Shown in pieces: positions 11,914 to 23,088 of a DNA stretch of 64,000 nucleotides. The position numbers and the translations under genes are program-made. Positions within the stretch are counted from its first letter, which is position 1. The number at the start of each line of letters is the position of its first letter. The DNA comes from Gymnopilus junonius (taxonomy: Eukaryota; Basidiomycota; Agaricomycetes; Agaricales; Galerinaceae): NCBI GenBank assembly GCA_015501075.1, contig JADNYJ010000203.1:1-64000 (forward strand), written 5' to 3'. The notes under the pieces were generated by a model. That model saw nothing but the letters and a program-made list of their open reading frames with translations. It was not told the origin of the DNA and did no database searches.

Positions 11914-13649
11914 GCTCTCAACTTTATTTCCTACATCATAATCATGATAATGCGCTTGAAACTGGTCAGTGGTGAAATGTGCGCATTTGAGTATAACTTA
12001 CATAAGAATTGTACTGCCCAATGGAACAAATCGTGCTCTGTAAAGTCTTTTAGAGTTTCTGAATATATTTTTATTGCTCATGTAGGAAAGATATCCAACT
12101 AAGCCGCTATATACCTGAAGACTGTGGCTATTTATAGACAGCCTGCCGCAATGCACGCCCCACAAAAGCTTCAGACGATCACGTGACTGAGCGGGAACGC
12201 GTCCAGCGTCGGGAGTTGGTCTTGTCTTTCCTTGAAACTTTCATACCGACGAAGTCATTCGTTCATGGGGATACCGTCCATAGACCAGGGCTACCATGAA
12301 TTGCTGCAGATTCAACAAAAAGAGCTATGTGCTATGCCTGATATCACAGGTCACTACAGGTTTTTGCATCCCTGGGCCTTAATCTTCAAATATTCAACAC
12401 TGAACGTGAACGGTCACCGTTCAATGTATTTCCCGTTGCCCAAATCATATCGCTTGGTTTTTTGAAACGTCCTGAATCCTGTCCGAAAACAACATCCCCT
12501 TGACGCAGCTTTCTCTGTTTACCTGTCCGAGCTCAAGACCTGTGAGTACTCACTCCCGTACTGCTAGTCAAATAGCTGACAAATAGCTGCATCATTTGGC
12601 AGTTCGTATACGTCTTCATTGCAAACATAGAGGAAGCACTCTCAACTGCATGTGGCCCCTAGTTCTGTCGCAACTGAGAGCTTGACCGCGACTTTATTTA
12701 TTTCAGGTTGTTTGATTTGGCTCAATACCACTAGCGATTAGACCATCCGATCTGCCTTCGGCATTTCTATCGTCACTTGGAAGAGCTTTGCGGGGCATTT
12801 TTTCCCTTCACATACCAGAGGTTTCAGCAGTTATGGGCTCGTCGTTAGGCTGAGAACAAGGGCACGACTTCGATCTGATGATCCTCGGTTGACATCATTG
12901 TCCGGGGTGCTTAGTCTGTGTGCAAGGGGGTGGCTGTAGCAATTTCAGCTTGTTCTTCACGGGCTCGTTAGGGCCCGTTTTGTTCTTTGGCGTTACGGGT
13001 ACCGTAGGTTCTGATTTTGAGCCAGGGTTACCAATAAGGCGATAGCCTGCTTTGTAAGTCTCGGATTTATTCAACACTACTTTTTGATTAGCGTTAGTCA
13101 ACATATCATGCTGATCGTGTACCCCACTTTTAGTCGATTTTCAGTCAACTTCCGACGGACTTGGATTCCAACGGACAATTTCACTTGCAACGCGAGGCAC
13201 TGTCTTTTGGTGGGGTTTTGCAGCGTGGCGACCTACCGGTACCTGCGACGTTGACCTTCTAAGGCAGCACCTCAAGGCCCCTCGCGTGAGGCATCCACCA
13301 TTTTACTGTGAGTGGTTAGACTGTCATCATGTGGTGTAGCAGGGATTCAAATTTGGTGAGCTTATCTTCGCCTTCATTTCGTCTGCCCTCCATAACATCT
13401 TTTGCAGTGATGTCCCTTCCGCCCTTCCAGTTCCGTGTAGTTTGGAGGTATCTAAACCCCGATGATTATACTCGCCAGCTCTGATGAGCCTATTCGCCTG
13501 TTGCTAGCATTGAAGGCATACATGGCCGTGGTGCCCTAGAGCCGGCAGTATACAGGATAAAAGGTGCCATTGTTGTTTATGTTGGTCACGATACAACAGA
13601 AGCGACTGTGGTTTCCTCCTCCTCAACTTAAACCATCCTCTGTTCTTTC
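11914..13649. other. 1.7-kb intergenic stretch, no gene recognised
   Basis: There are short open frames only and no recognisable domain on either strand. The last 100 bases before 13650 should contain the promoter of the first membrane paralogue. Confidence 0.5.
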
Positions 13650-14841
13650 ATGACCTCGGATATTCCCATGTCAACATTAAATTCGCCCACACCATCTGTG
13701 TTAGATCCTTCTCATCCTTTGGCGCATTTGGCATCCCTTCCTCCGTCACTCGCTTATGAATTCATGATCGCAATGTATGTGCTGGTAGCTGCTGCGGTTG
13801 TGAGTCACATTCTTTAGCATGGCATGCAATGAGGTCGATGGAAGTATTGATAGCATTATCTGTCGTCTAGGTCCATATGTGGGACGTTCTGAATAGTTTG
13901 CACGAGGATTATGAATACTTTGTGATTCCAACGAAATTATCTGACGTTGCGTATTGCATTTCAAGGTGACTATCTGAGTTAAGTATTCGGTATAGGAAAG
14001 TCGTTGACCATATTACAGATTATCAACTCTGTCATTTCTTCTTTTTGCTGTTATGTTTGGAAGTAGGTGGCGTGACATGCATTGACTTGGTCTTCTGACA
14101 TTTAGCATTTATCTTTGGTCTCTAGCTGCTCTTGTTGCAGACTGTGAAAACGCGTTTAAGATGGCCACATGGTTGTCTTGCGCTGCCATGTCTTCCACCT
14201 CCCTACTATTTATTTTCCGTTTACACGCTATTTATGGTAACGACAAAAAAGTTCACTATTTCTTCTCCTTCATGTGGTTGGCAGCCCTGGGAGCAAGTTT
14301 GATTGGTGTACTGGACGTTGATTATACTAACGTCGGACACGCCAAGCACTGCTTTAGTGGGACTGTAAAGCCTTATGCCTCGATGTGCAATAGGATTACC
14401 CTCCTCAATGATAGTTTCATTTCCTCTGCCATCTCCTTTCGTCTCATGCAAGTCTCGCTTTTGGACGAAGAGAGGGCAACGATGAAGGGGACCCTTAAGG
14501 CTTTTTTTGCTGAGAAGGATCTGTGGAACCTTGCGAAGAGGCTGTTGCATAATGGGCAAGCTTACTATCTGTGAGTTTCTTTTCAATCGAGTTGTTTATC
14601 AGAACCTCAGTGATGGCGTTCATTTAGGACAATTACTGGATTGGTCTCAATAACAGCAGTTGCCTTCCATATTAATTCCATTCCGCCCGTTTACCGGTCA
14701 GTCATGCGTATCACAAACCTCGCTTTGATCAACATCATGGCATGCCGCGTGCATCGTAGAATGATGTCTGGAAAGTATACCAACAATACGACTGACATTC
14801 TCCCACTCACCCTCTTCAAGGATGTGCAGCCAGGGGAATGA
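13650..14841 (+). CDS. multi-pass membrane protein, paralogue A (intact)
   Basis: An integral membrane protein of a family expanded in agarics, resembling DUF6533-type proteins; no biochemical role is known to me. Five exons join in frame: 13650-13799, 13871-13965, 14019-14062, 14126-14570 and 14628-14841. Hydrophobic helices start at AYEFMIAMYVLVAAAVVHMW, continue through LSTLSFLLFAVMFG, LLFIFRLHAIYG and FMWLAALGASLIGVL, and end near ITGLVSITAVAFHINSIPP. A conserved DCEN...HCFSG cysteine pattern suggests an extracellular disulphide. All five exon boundaries match those of the gene at 16338, showing tandem duplication. No frame break is seen here. Confidence 0.75.
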
Positions 14842-16337
14842 GCCAATGGGCTCTTTCAATCCGTGATTGAAGGACTTATACTCTATACAGTTCAGGTGCA
14901 CTTTGTGAAATAAATAATTCTTCGCATCGTATATGGAGCAATTGATGTTGGCGTCAAACGTTCAAATAAAGATCTATTCAAATTCATACCCGCCTTTTCA
15001 GAGACCTCGAAGTCTGAAGTCTGCAAGTTCAAAGCTTCTCTGGAGCACAAGCAAATCAAGATTTACTTGTCGTCGATTCTTTCTCTTTCGTTACCGTTTA
15101 GAAACAACTGTCGTTACCTCATCCTCCTTTTTTCAGGTCGACTTTCCCGGTTTCTCCTCATGCATTGTAAGTTCCCTTGTAGCAATTTCGAGACTTGACT
15201 CCGGCTTATTGTGCTGTTCACTTTTATCTTTCATCACGTAGTTTTGTCGAAGGAACAACTGACTATCCATCCGACCAAATCAAACGTCCTCTTTGCTCGG
15301 CTCCTTAGCACGCGCACTTCTTGCTCAAGAACATATAGTGTTGGTATACACGATGAATATCTTCTCCGTTTCTTTCTGCTAAACGACATCTTTTTCATCT
15401 CTGCTGATCTTGTCCTTCAGAACCGAGTAGATTAACGACCTTACAACTCGAGCAAATATCTTCAGAGATACCAAAGTGCGAGGATGTCATGGTTATAAAT
15501 GCTCAGCCTGCACTATATCACCTCTTGCGCGCCTTCGACGGGGTGGCTCTTGCACGGTCCTGATAGCCTCACCAGATCTTGTCGCCATGCTGCCGTTCCG
15601 CACAACACGAGCCCAGTGGCAAACAGAGTGCTGTGGCGGAAATAAATTTCGAACGTTAAGCAGACCCCAAGAGACTAATCCTGTCGGGATCGCTTGATCG
15701 ATCCTGCTCACACTGCGGTGTAGCATGAAATTTCAACGCTTCTTGATCTGGGACTCAGTTAAGCTATCTTGAGCCTTGCCTTGAAAGCAAGCTCGCTGTC
15801 TCTCACCGTGAGTGGTCGAGGCAAAAAAACCCCACACTTCTCAACTGCTGGACTCCTTTGTCGGGGACTCTCACGTACGGATGGTGAGTGTCTAACGACG
15901 AGTTCCCAACGAAGTATGCTTTATTATTGCTAAATATAACTCTGATGCGCTTGTATTCGGTTTCAAAATTAGACCTAATACCGCCTTGATCTCGTATTCC
16001 GACGCAGGCACTGAGATGAGACAGCAATTTGTGGCATCCCGCCCAGCTGCAGTCCGCCCGACTAGCTCTGCCTTGTCGCCGCCTCCCAGACGCTCCATCA
16101 CGCCATTAATTGAGGAGCTCCGACAACCGAGTTCGTCTGCTTCGAGTTGCTTGTCTTCCATCGAAGTCGAAATCATAGCCCTGATTATCTGCCATGTATC
16201 TTCTCTGCCTACCTGATCTGCGGGAGTGAAATCATACCAACTATTCATGACGTTGCTTAGGGAATTTGCAAAGTCATCTAAAAGCAGGAGCCTGTGTCAA
16301 TCTACGCCATCCGACTCTGCCCTCTTTCGAAGTACGA
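14842..16337. other. spacer between the tandem membrane paralogues
   Basis: The 1.5 kb has no supported gene. A GC-richer island at about 15480-15730 stands out from its AT-rich surroundings and has open frames on both strands, but no motif that I recognise. The promoter of paralogue B should lie at the right end. Confidence 0.45.
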
Positions 16338-17589
16338 ATGGCGATGCCAGCTTCAAGTTCCGCGTCCCCCGTACCCTCAATCCTTGATCCATCCAACCCA
16401 TTAGCATACTTGGCATACCTGCCTCCTGCGGTAGCCTATGAATCGTTGATTTCGTCGTATGTGCTGGTCGCTTCTCTCGCCGTGAGTCATTTTACAATGG
16501 CTGCCTTCGATCTACTAATAGTTGATCTTCCAGGTTCACATCTGGGATATTCTAAGTAGTTTGAATGAGGAATACGACGTTTTTATGAAGCGCCCTTTAC
16601 GGCTTCCATGGTTTGTATGCTGGATTGCAAGGTACGTGCTAAATTCCGGATTTATAAGCAAATGCATGGCTGAATTGGGCTTGATGCAGGCTATCATCCC
16701 TCTGTTTTCTCCTTTATAACACAATCTACGGGAGTGAGTGCAGGAAAGTGACGCATCGAACCCCTCCTGACCATTATTTCCATTTTTGTCTATCAGCTGC
16801 CCCTGTCGGAAATTGCGAAACACTGTCCAGAATAGGCCCATCCCTTTTCTGCGTTGCACTCTCCTCCACTTCCCTCATGTTTTACTTACAGGTGACGGCC
16901 ATGTACAAGGGACAGAAACTCGTTTCTGCTTTCTTTTTCTTCTTGTGGCTCGCCGTCGTCGGAGGGAGCTTAACGACTGTGGTGGGCGTCGGATCCGGGG
17001 TTGCTATCGGGCCTACAAAGCATTGTTTGAGCGGATCGCTTAAACCCTTCGTCGGAGCAAATGTCTTCATCACCTTCGTCAACGATACCTTAATCTTTGT
17101 TGCCACTTGGTTACGCCTAGCGCAGGTCGGGCTGCCAGGGAACACAAGGTTCAAGGAGCTAATCAAGGCCGCAGTTTCTGGAGAGCTTTGACAGTCTTCA
17201 CTAGGGCTTTGTTTCGGGATGGCCAGGCATACTATTTGTAGGTATTTCCAAACACACTGACACAGGTTGAAAATGATCCAGCTGATATAAATTTCTTCAG
17301 GACTACAGCTAGTCTTTCTCTGATGACGATGGTCATTTTCTACATCGACTCGATCCCCCTGGTTTACCGAGCGATCTTGCCAAGTATCAACCTCGCCTTG
17401 ATGAACATCATGGCATGTCGAGTTTACCGCAGGTGGAGATCCGGAAGATACAAAAAGGAAGATAGGATTCCGGATAGTGACCTTCAGCTCATTCACCTTC
17501 CAACGGACTCATCGCCATTGCCAAGTCGCGTGGTGGGTGTCACCTTCGCTGAATATTCAGTTCCAGACGATAGGGTGTGGACTGCATGA
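16338..17589 (+). CDS. multi-pass membrane protein, paralogue B (frame-broken)
   Basis: Tandem copy of the gene at 13650 with the same five-exon plan: 16338-16481, 16534-16631, 16690-16733, 16797-17237 and 17301-17589. Shared landmarks are VHIWDILSSLNEEYD, APVGNCE, KHCLSGSLKP, DGQAYYL and the C-terminal INLALMNIMACRVYRR. In exon 4 the frame is lost near 17165-17190: the sequence runs into TGA at 17189, while the homologous continuation (FTRALFRDGQAYYL) is in another frame. One base appears to be missing. No intron of workable size explains it. Either this copy is a recent pseudogene or there is a sequencing error. The tail of about 40 residues beyond the last helix is absent from copy A. The ATG at 16338 is chosen because it aligns with that of copy A; an in-frame start at 16266 is possible. 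Confidence 0.7.
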
Positions 17590-18180
17590 AGCGGTCACAG
17601 CCACATCTCCCTGCATCGTTGCCCATTCCTACTTCATTCAATAATCTACTAATATCATTCTTGCGGCTATATCGCTGAGTCACTCTTTTCGTGCTACCCT
17701 CTTTTGCTTCCTCTTGCATTCGTGGCTTCACTCTCTTTTTACCCCAGCGGACGACAGTATCGGTCGTTAAAGGTATCTTTATAGGCCTGTCATCTCTTTA
17801 GCAGGCCTTCTCATACTGATAATTCATTTTCTCTGATATACTCAGGCTCGATGCCTTTACATACACTCCTTTCACTTCCCTCTATCTTTATGTATTTTCG
17901 TCTTTTCTTTTTTGCGCAGTTCGTCCTGGTACACGAATATATACTATACCCTTCCCACTTTTAAAACGTTTGTCCATTTTTACATAAATCAATATTCCAC
18001 TTCCCTACGCTTTATCACAGCTATAGACAGCCAGATATGTTCCCTTTTATTGTTCGAATATGAGTTCCACTCTTTATTGCCCAATTTCCTTGACCTCAAC
18101 GGTTGAATAAAAATAGAGCTAATAGAAGCTGGCTCGGCCCAGTAATTAAGACTTTCATTGAGGGTGTACACTGTACACAG
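17590..18180. other. convergent intergenic region
   Basis: The stretch lies between the 3' ends of the membrane paralogue (plus) and the TatD gene (minus), so it should hold two 3' ends and no promoter. It is AT-rich with CT-rich patches. No feature is identified. Confidence 0.5.
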
Positions 18181-19705
18181 CTACACACCATAGACCTTCC
18201 TCGCATTATCCCTTGCAACTCTCATAACCACATCAGCATCCCATAAATCGGCTTGAGAACTCTCAGAACCGTTACCACCCTCAGCGCCCTCCTGCGCCGC
18301 AGCAGCAACAGCAGCGTTCGCCACATCAGCCACAAACTTGGCCGTCCAGGGCACCATCGCACTGTGGCATACGGGGAGCTTCTTACCACGCATCGCTGCA
18401 GCTGGGAGATCTTCGTATATGTTTGCGGGGACCATGAAGGGCGCGTCTGTTTCTAGGAGGATGCGCAGCGCGCTGGGGTTTGAAGGTCTGGGGGGTGCAG
18501 TGGAAGAAAGGGAGGGGGAGATCATGTTTCGGATGACGGTGGACGTGTCGGTGTTTGTTGCGTATGTGATTACCCCTGTTATTCCGATGTAGATGTTTGG
18601 GAAGTGGTCGAGGAGCCGTCGGGCGAATGCCGGTGAGTCTGTAAAACAGTGTATGTGTATCTGTGGTTGAGAAAGATCGTAGATCAGTCATGATATTATA
18701 TAATGGGGATTTGGAGATTACCTTGTGGTCTTTCGGCACTTCAGCCTTCAATATACGCTCAGTGTCGTCGTCGGCTTCGCGTGTATGAATAGTCAGTGGT
18801 TTCCCAAGCCGCACGGCATGCCTGAGCTGGCGAGCGAATACTTCTTTCTGGATTTCCCGAGGGGAGTTGTCGTAGTGGTAGTCTAATCCCATTTCACCCC
18901 AGCCGACGCAGCGGGGGTGGGTCATGGCTTCTAAACTGTTTTAATTCGGACGAAAGGTCAGAGAAAGGAAAGAAAAGGACGTATAAGACACGGACATGTC
19001 TTTCTCTACGTCGTCGTTGTATGATTTTGCATCGTGTCTAGTAAGACGAACAAACGACGTTCAGATACCGCAGAAGCGATTGACTGGTCAAAGGCTTACG
19101 GATGAACACCTATAAATTAAAAAAAAATCATCAGCACGCAAATTCCATAGAAGGACATCAAGAAAGGATTTAAAATCCTCAACTATACCTAAAACAAACC
19201 AATACTGCATTCCACCCCACTTCTCCTTCGCCTCCTCCTTCAGCGCCAGATCCGCAAACTCCTTCCATATTTTCCTGACAGGGGCTTCACACCACACGTC
19301 CACGATGGCGTCTACCTTTCTCCCCTCATACATTGCTTTGATGAACTCATATACGTCGAGGTACTTCCCCTCTTTATACCGACCGCGATAAAATTCGTAA
19401 GTGGATGCCACATGGGTATGCGTATCGACTATTGAGAGCTGAGAGGGCGGTGTAGGGAGCAAAAGGTTCTCTTCGCCTGGCGTCGTGGATTTCTTTTTGC
19501 CCATCTTAGATTTGGTTGTGGATTTCTTGAGCAGTGCCTGTGGTTGTGAATGCGCCGATGGCGTTGCAAATTGTTGTTGTTGGGCTTGCAGAGGTCTAAG
19601 CGTGGAAAGGTATCGGTTTGAGAGGGATATATGTAAAACTCTAGATCTAAGTTGCAAAGAGAAGGAGAGATGCACTGGTCTTGAGATGAGAAAGGCCAAT
19701 GACAT
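18181..19705 (-). CDS. TatD-type metal-dependent hydrolase
   Basis: TatD-family enzymes are metal-dependent phosphoesterases/DNases with a TIM-barrel fold. Metal ligands are all visible: DTHTH after about residue 90, the glutamate in GWGEMGLDYHYD, the histidine in PLTIHTRE, the histidine in IHIHCFTD and the aspartate in RILLETDAPF. Five exons on minus are 19705-19189, 19109-19100 (only ten bases), 19037-18996, 18935-18722 and 18660-18181. The tiny exon supplies the conserved HP of GVHPHDAKSY. From the first ATG the N-terminus is Arg/Ser-rich (RSRVLHISLSNRYLSTL), like a mitochondrial presequence. A second ATG at 19504 would give a cytosolic form starting MGKKKST. No frame break is seen. Confidence 0.9.
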
Positions 19706-19965
19706 CCGAAGATTTTAAGATCAGGTCCAAGTTGGAGGGAGTCATCAACACGCACAGCGGAAACTGGATCAGCGGAAGCGAAATTTCCGATCAGCATCTT
19801 ATCTTATCTCTACGCCAAATTTCTGAAGCAAGAAGGCAAGGCTTTTTGCAAAACGCAGACTATATTATAATAATGGGCTAATGATTGGCCCTGATCGGAA
19901 AGAAAGAATGGCGCTCAAATAAATTGGGTATACAACTTCAAATACTGCAAGGTCCGCTACAATTT

Positions 19966-21345
19966 TTACAACTGCAGAGTGCTCTTCACTATGCTGATTA
20001 ACAGGGTCTTCGACTTGATCACTTTGCACAGCCAGTTTCCGAGGATGATTCCCCACAAGACACCGGCATATCCTGTACCACCGTTCTATCGCGCAGTCGT
20101 CAGACCCTTCATCCCCGAATCATGAAATAAAATGACTCAAATCGCACCTTGCCATTGGTGACCACAATCAGCTCCGGCCCCGACTTGTACTGCTGCAAAG
20201 CCTTCGCTTGGCCCAACAAGACAAGAATGTTGTTGACGACCACGGACGCATGTCCTGTAACTTTACCAGCCTGCTTTTGCTCGTTCCATTCGATGACATC
20301 GCCAGCTGCGAAGATGCGGGGGTGGTTCACGAGTTGTAGGGTTGGAAGAACTTTGACGTAGCCTGCTTTCGTGAGGGCGTCGCCGTTGTCGAGGGATGAA
20401 AAGAAGGAGGTGTTTGGACGGGGACCACGGGTGGGGATCTAGGTAAAAGAATTAGATACCAATTTAGTCATTCAGTTTTCGAATGAGATAAGGATGACGG
20501 TACTTACGATGAGGTCGGCTTTGATGGATTTTCCAGAACGAGTGTGGACGTTTCCGTCTTTGATCTCAATGTCGTCGACATAGTCGTCTAGGACAAAATT
20601 AATGCCTCGGTCACGGAAGGTTTGTGCACCTTTATTTCTCCAGCGGTCTGGGTAGGATTCGTTGAAAAGCAGGGCGTTTGAGTGAACGATGGTCACGTTC
20701 TTATTCTATTAATATAATAAAGTTTTAAGCAAAGAATAATAGGCAGAGGGAAGGAGACCTTTACCGAATCCAAATCTTTGATTTCTCCAGCGAGCTCTAA
20801 GAAGGTGCCGAGTTAGAAAATGATTCTATACTGAGGCGCAGAAACTTACCAGCTCCGATGGATCCGCCTCCGACGAGGACGACATCTTTTGCTTTAGCAA
20901 AGCGGTCGCGCCAGCTTTGGAATTTTTCAATAACCTCAGCCTTGGTATTCGGGAGATCAATTGGTCCTTCCCAAATACTGCCAGGTGCTAAAACAAGCAC
21001 AGAGAAAGATACTGTCTCGCCATTATCCAGAACGACATGATGCTGCCCCTGGACACTATCATCCACTACATTAACGACGGAAGCAACAATAAGTTTGTTG
21101 TTTCCCTGTGTAAACCTCTCCGCGGTAAGAGGAATGAGGATTCGCTCCTCTAGATGACCTTCGGAGGTGACGGCTGTACGTAACAATGCGGGGATGTGGG
21201 TGAAGAAGGGGCGGGATGTAATGAGGGTGAGGGAGGTCTTTGTGGACGAGGAGACCTTAGATAGCTTGGCATGTAAGGCGTTGAAAACACTGAGGCCTGC
21301 GCAGCCTCCGCCTACTATGACAATATTTTGAGGTTCGGCTGCCAT
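19966..21345 (-). CDS. AIF/FSP1-like FAD-dependent NAD(P)H oxidoreductase
   Basis: Member of the AIFM2/FSP1-like branch of pyridine-nucleotide oxidoreductases, flavoproteins that oxidise NAD(P)H with quinone-type acceptors. Two Rossmann folds are visible: IVIVGGGCAGLSVF at residues 8-21 for FAD, and VVLVGGGSIGAELAGEI near residue 160 for NAD(P)H. Also present are PTRGPRPNT and the FAD-binding RIFAAGDVIEW. The C-terminus is a family signature (NGGTGYAGVLWGIILGNW). Six exons on minus splice in frame with GT-AG sites; exon 1 is 21345-20850. No disulphide CxxxxC of glutathione reductase type is seen, as expected for AIF-like members. Location (mitochondrion or lipid-droplet type) is not evident. 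It is divergent from IND1. Confidence 0.88.
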
Positions 21346-21737
21346 TGCAAGAAATTAAAAAATATGAGGGGGATATGGGAAGTAGAGAGAAGAAGTGGGG
21401 AATAGTCGCGGTCCTCCATAGCAGCAAGGTCCCCTTTATTAGCGAACGGAATCATCAAAGTCCACAGCAGTACACAAATGCCCTCGATAATTTTTTTTAG
21501 CGTCTGCTTTCAAAGATTAGAGATAATCGTAAGCGAAGAGTACCTGATTTGCGTCAGATTCGTTATGTCATAGAGCACTTTGTCATCGTTATTACGAGAT
21601 TTACGCGAGCAATATCTGGTAAATTCCCATTTGGGACTAAATTTGCGTCAAAAAGTCACGAGCCGCAACCGAGTCACATGTGAGGCACGCTTCCTCGTTG
21701 CTTTCGTCGTCTTGATTGAACTCCAGATTTTTTTGGA
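21346..21737. promoter_or_regulatory. divergent promoter between AIF-like gene and IND1
   Basis: These 392 bases separate two genes transcribed away from each other, so they must contain both promoters. There is an AT-rich core around 21480-21530. I recognise no specific factor site. The paired arrangement would allow coordinated expression of two redox-related proteins. Confidence 0.45.
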
Positions 21738-23088
21738 ATGCCATCGACCTGTCGGGCAGTCCGGTCAATGTACTGCCGCTCATTTTCCACCTCGAAATGT
21801 GTACGACATGAGAACCCCTGGTGAGCTACAGTCATTGGGAGAAAGGAGAAGAAAGGCTCACAAATCTAGGGACTACCCAGGCGTCCACCGCCACCTCAAA
21901 TGCCACGAAAAGGGGGGCCGATTCAGAAGAGACCTATCGCTAACGTTGACAAGGTCATTGTGGTAGCTAGTGGGAAGGGAGGTGTCGGAAAGAGCACAGT
22001 GGCGCGTGTGTCTTTACATTATGGTTTTTTGCCTTTGCGACGCGTCTGATCTTTTTTCTTCCAGTCAACCTCGCGTTTGCTCTGGCACTGCGTAAAAATG
22101 AGAGAATGAATACACCATTGCGAGTAGGGCTGCTTGATCTCGATATTTTTGGACCCTCCATACCTACTCTTATGGGCCTCCGAAACGCAGGCGAACCCGC
22201 GCTGTCAAGTGGTCCGTCCTCCTGCTTGCCTTTCTTATCCTATTTCATGTCTTGAAAATCTTTTAGGTGGAGCAATTTTGCCCATGACCAACCACGGTCT
22301 GCCATGCATGTCCATGGGCTTTCTCCTGCCATCAACAAACTCTGCCTCATTGGAAGAAAACGACAACACAGACACACCTATCGTCTGGCGAGGCTTAATG
22401 GTTCAAAAAGCCGTCCAACAACTTCTCTTCGATGTCGACTGGTCAAAAGATGGTAATGGACTCGATGTGTTAGTCGTTGATATGCCACCGGGGACTGGAG
22501 ATGTCCCACTGACGCTGGGTCAGTTGGTCACTGTTGATGGTTCGTAAGCTTGCTTGAAGTTGTTTGGCAAGCACATTCTGAGGACTATACAGGATCTGTG
22601 ATTGTTTCAACTCCGCAGGATGTCGCCCTCTCGGATGTGAGGAAGGGAATCGCCATGCTCAGAAAGGTTTCAGTGCCCGTCAGTGTCCAAAACATTCTTC
22701 AACGTCCTACCACCTCACAACCTATCAGATCACTGGTCTCATCCTCAATCAAGCGTATTACCTCTGTCCAGGGTGTGGCACAGGTATACCACGATACCTA
22801 TTTGGTTTGTTTCCCTTTCCCGTGTCCGTTTATCCTTTATGATTTTGTGACAACTACACAGGAAAACCAGACAACTTCAATAATGTCGCCCAGAAACTCG
22901 ACGTACCCGTCCTTGGCGAACTTCCCCTCGTGGAAGGCGTCAGCTCTGGCGCCGACGCAGGATATCCTTACGTTTTGAGTAGTATCGACGCCGTCAAATC
23001 CTCTGATGGTGAAGGCGGACTTACTTGGAGGTCCAACATGGCGCAAGTAGCTGAAAAGGTAGCGGCATCACTGTGGAAGACATCCTGA
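21738..23088 (+). CDS. IND1: mitochondrial P-loop Fe-S assembly protein IND1/NUBPL
   Basis: IND1 (human NUBPL) is a Mrp/NBP35-type P-loop NTPase that delivers Fe-S clusters during assembly of respiratory complex I. Seen here: a deviant Walker A (GKGGVGKST), the switch-like GLLDLDIFGPSIPTLMG, the VVDMPPGTGDVPL motif and the cluster-binding CPGC. The N-terminus reads as a mitochondrial presequence (MYCRSFSTSKCVRHENP). ATGs at 21738 and 21768 are in frame; the first is taken. Exon 1 ends at 21820 and exon 2 starts at 21881. Later junctions lie near 22005/22065, 22208/22267, 22539/22593 and two more before the stop at 23086-23088. The reading frame is intact through all exons, which matters for judging frame breaks elsewhere. 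Confidence 0.92.

Noticed and set aside
14221..14586. 121-codon minus-strand frame opposite the membrane paralogue
   Set aside because: It lies entirely within exon 4 of the plus-strand gene, which has a conserved exon plan with its tandem copy.
21867..21869. Earlier acceptor (TCTAG) for IND1 exon 2
   Set aside because: It gives a frame clash with exon 1; the CCCAG acceptor ending at 21880 keeps the presequence and the P-loop in one frame.
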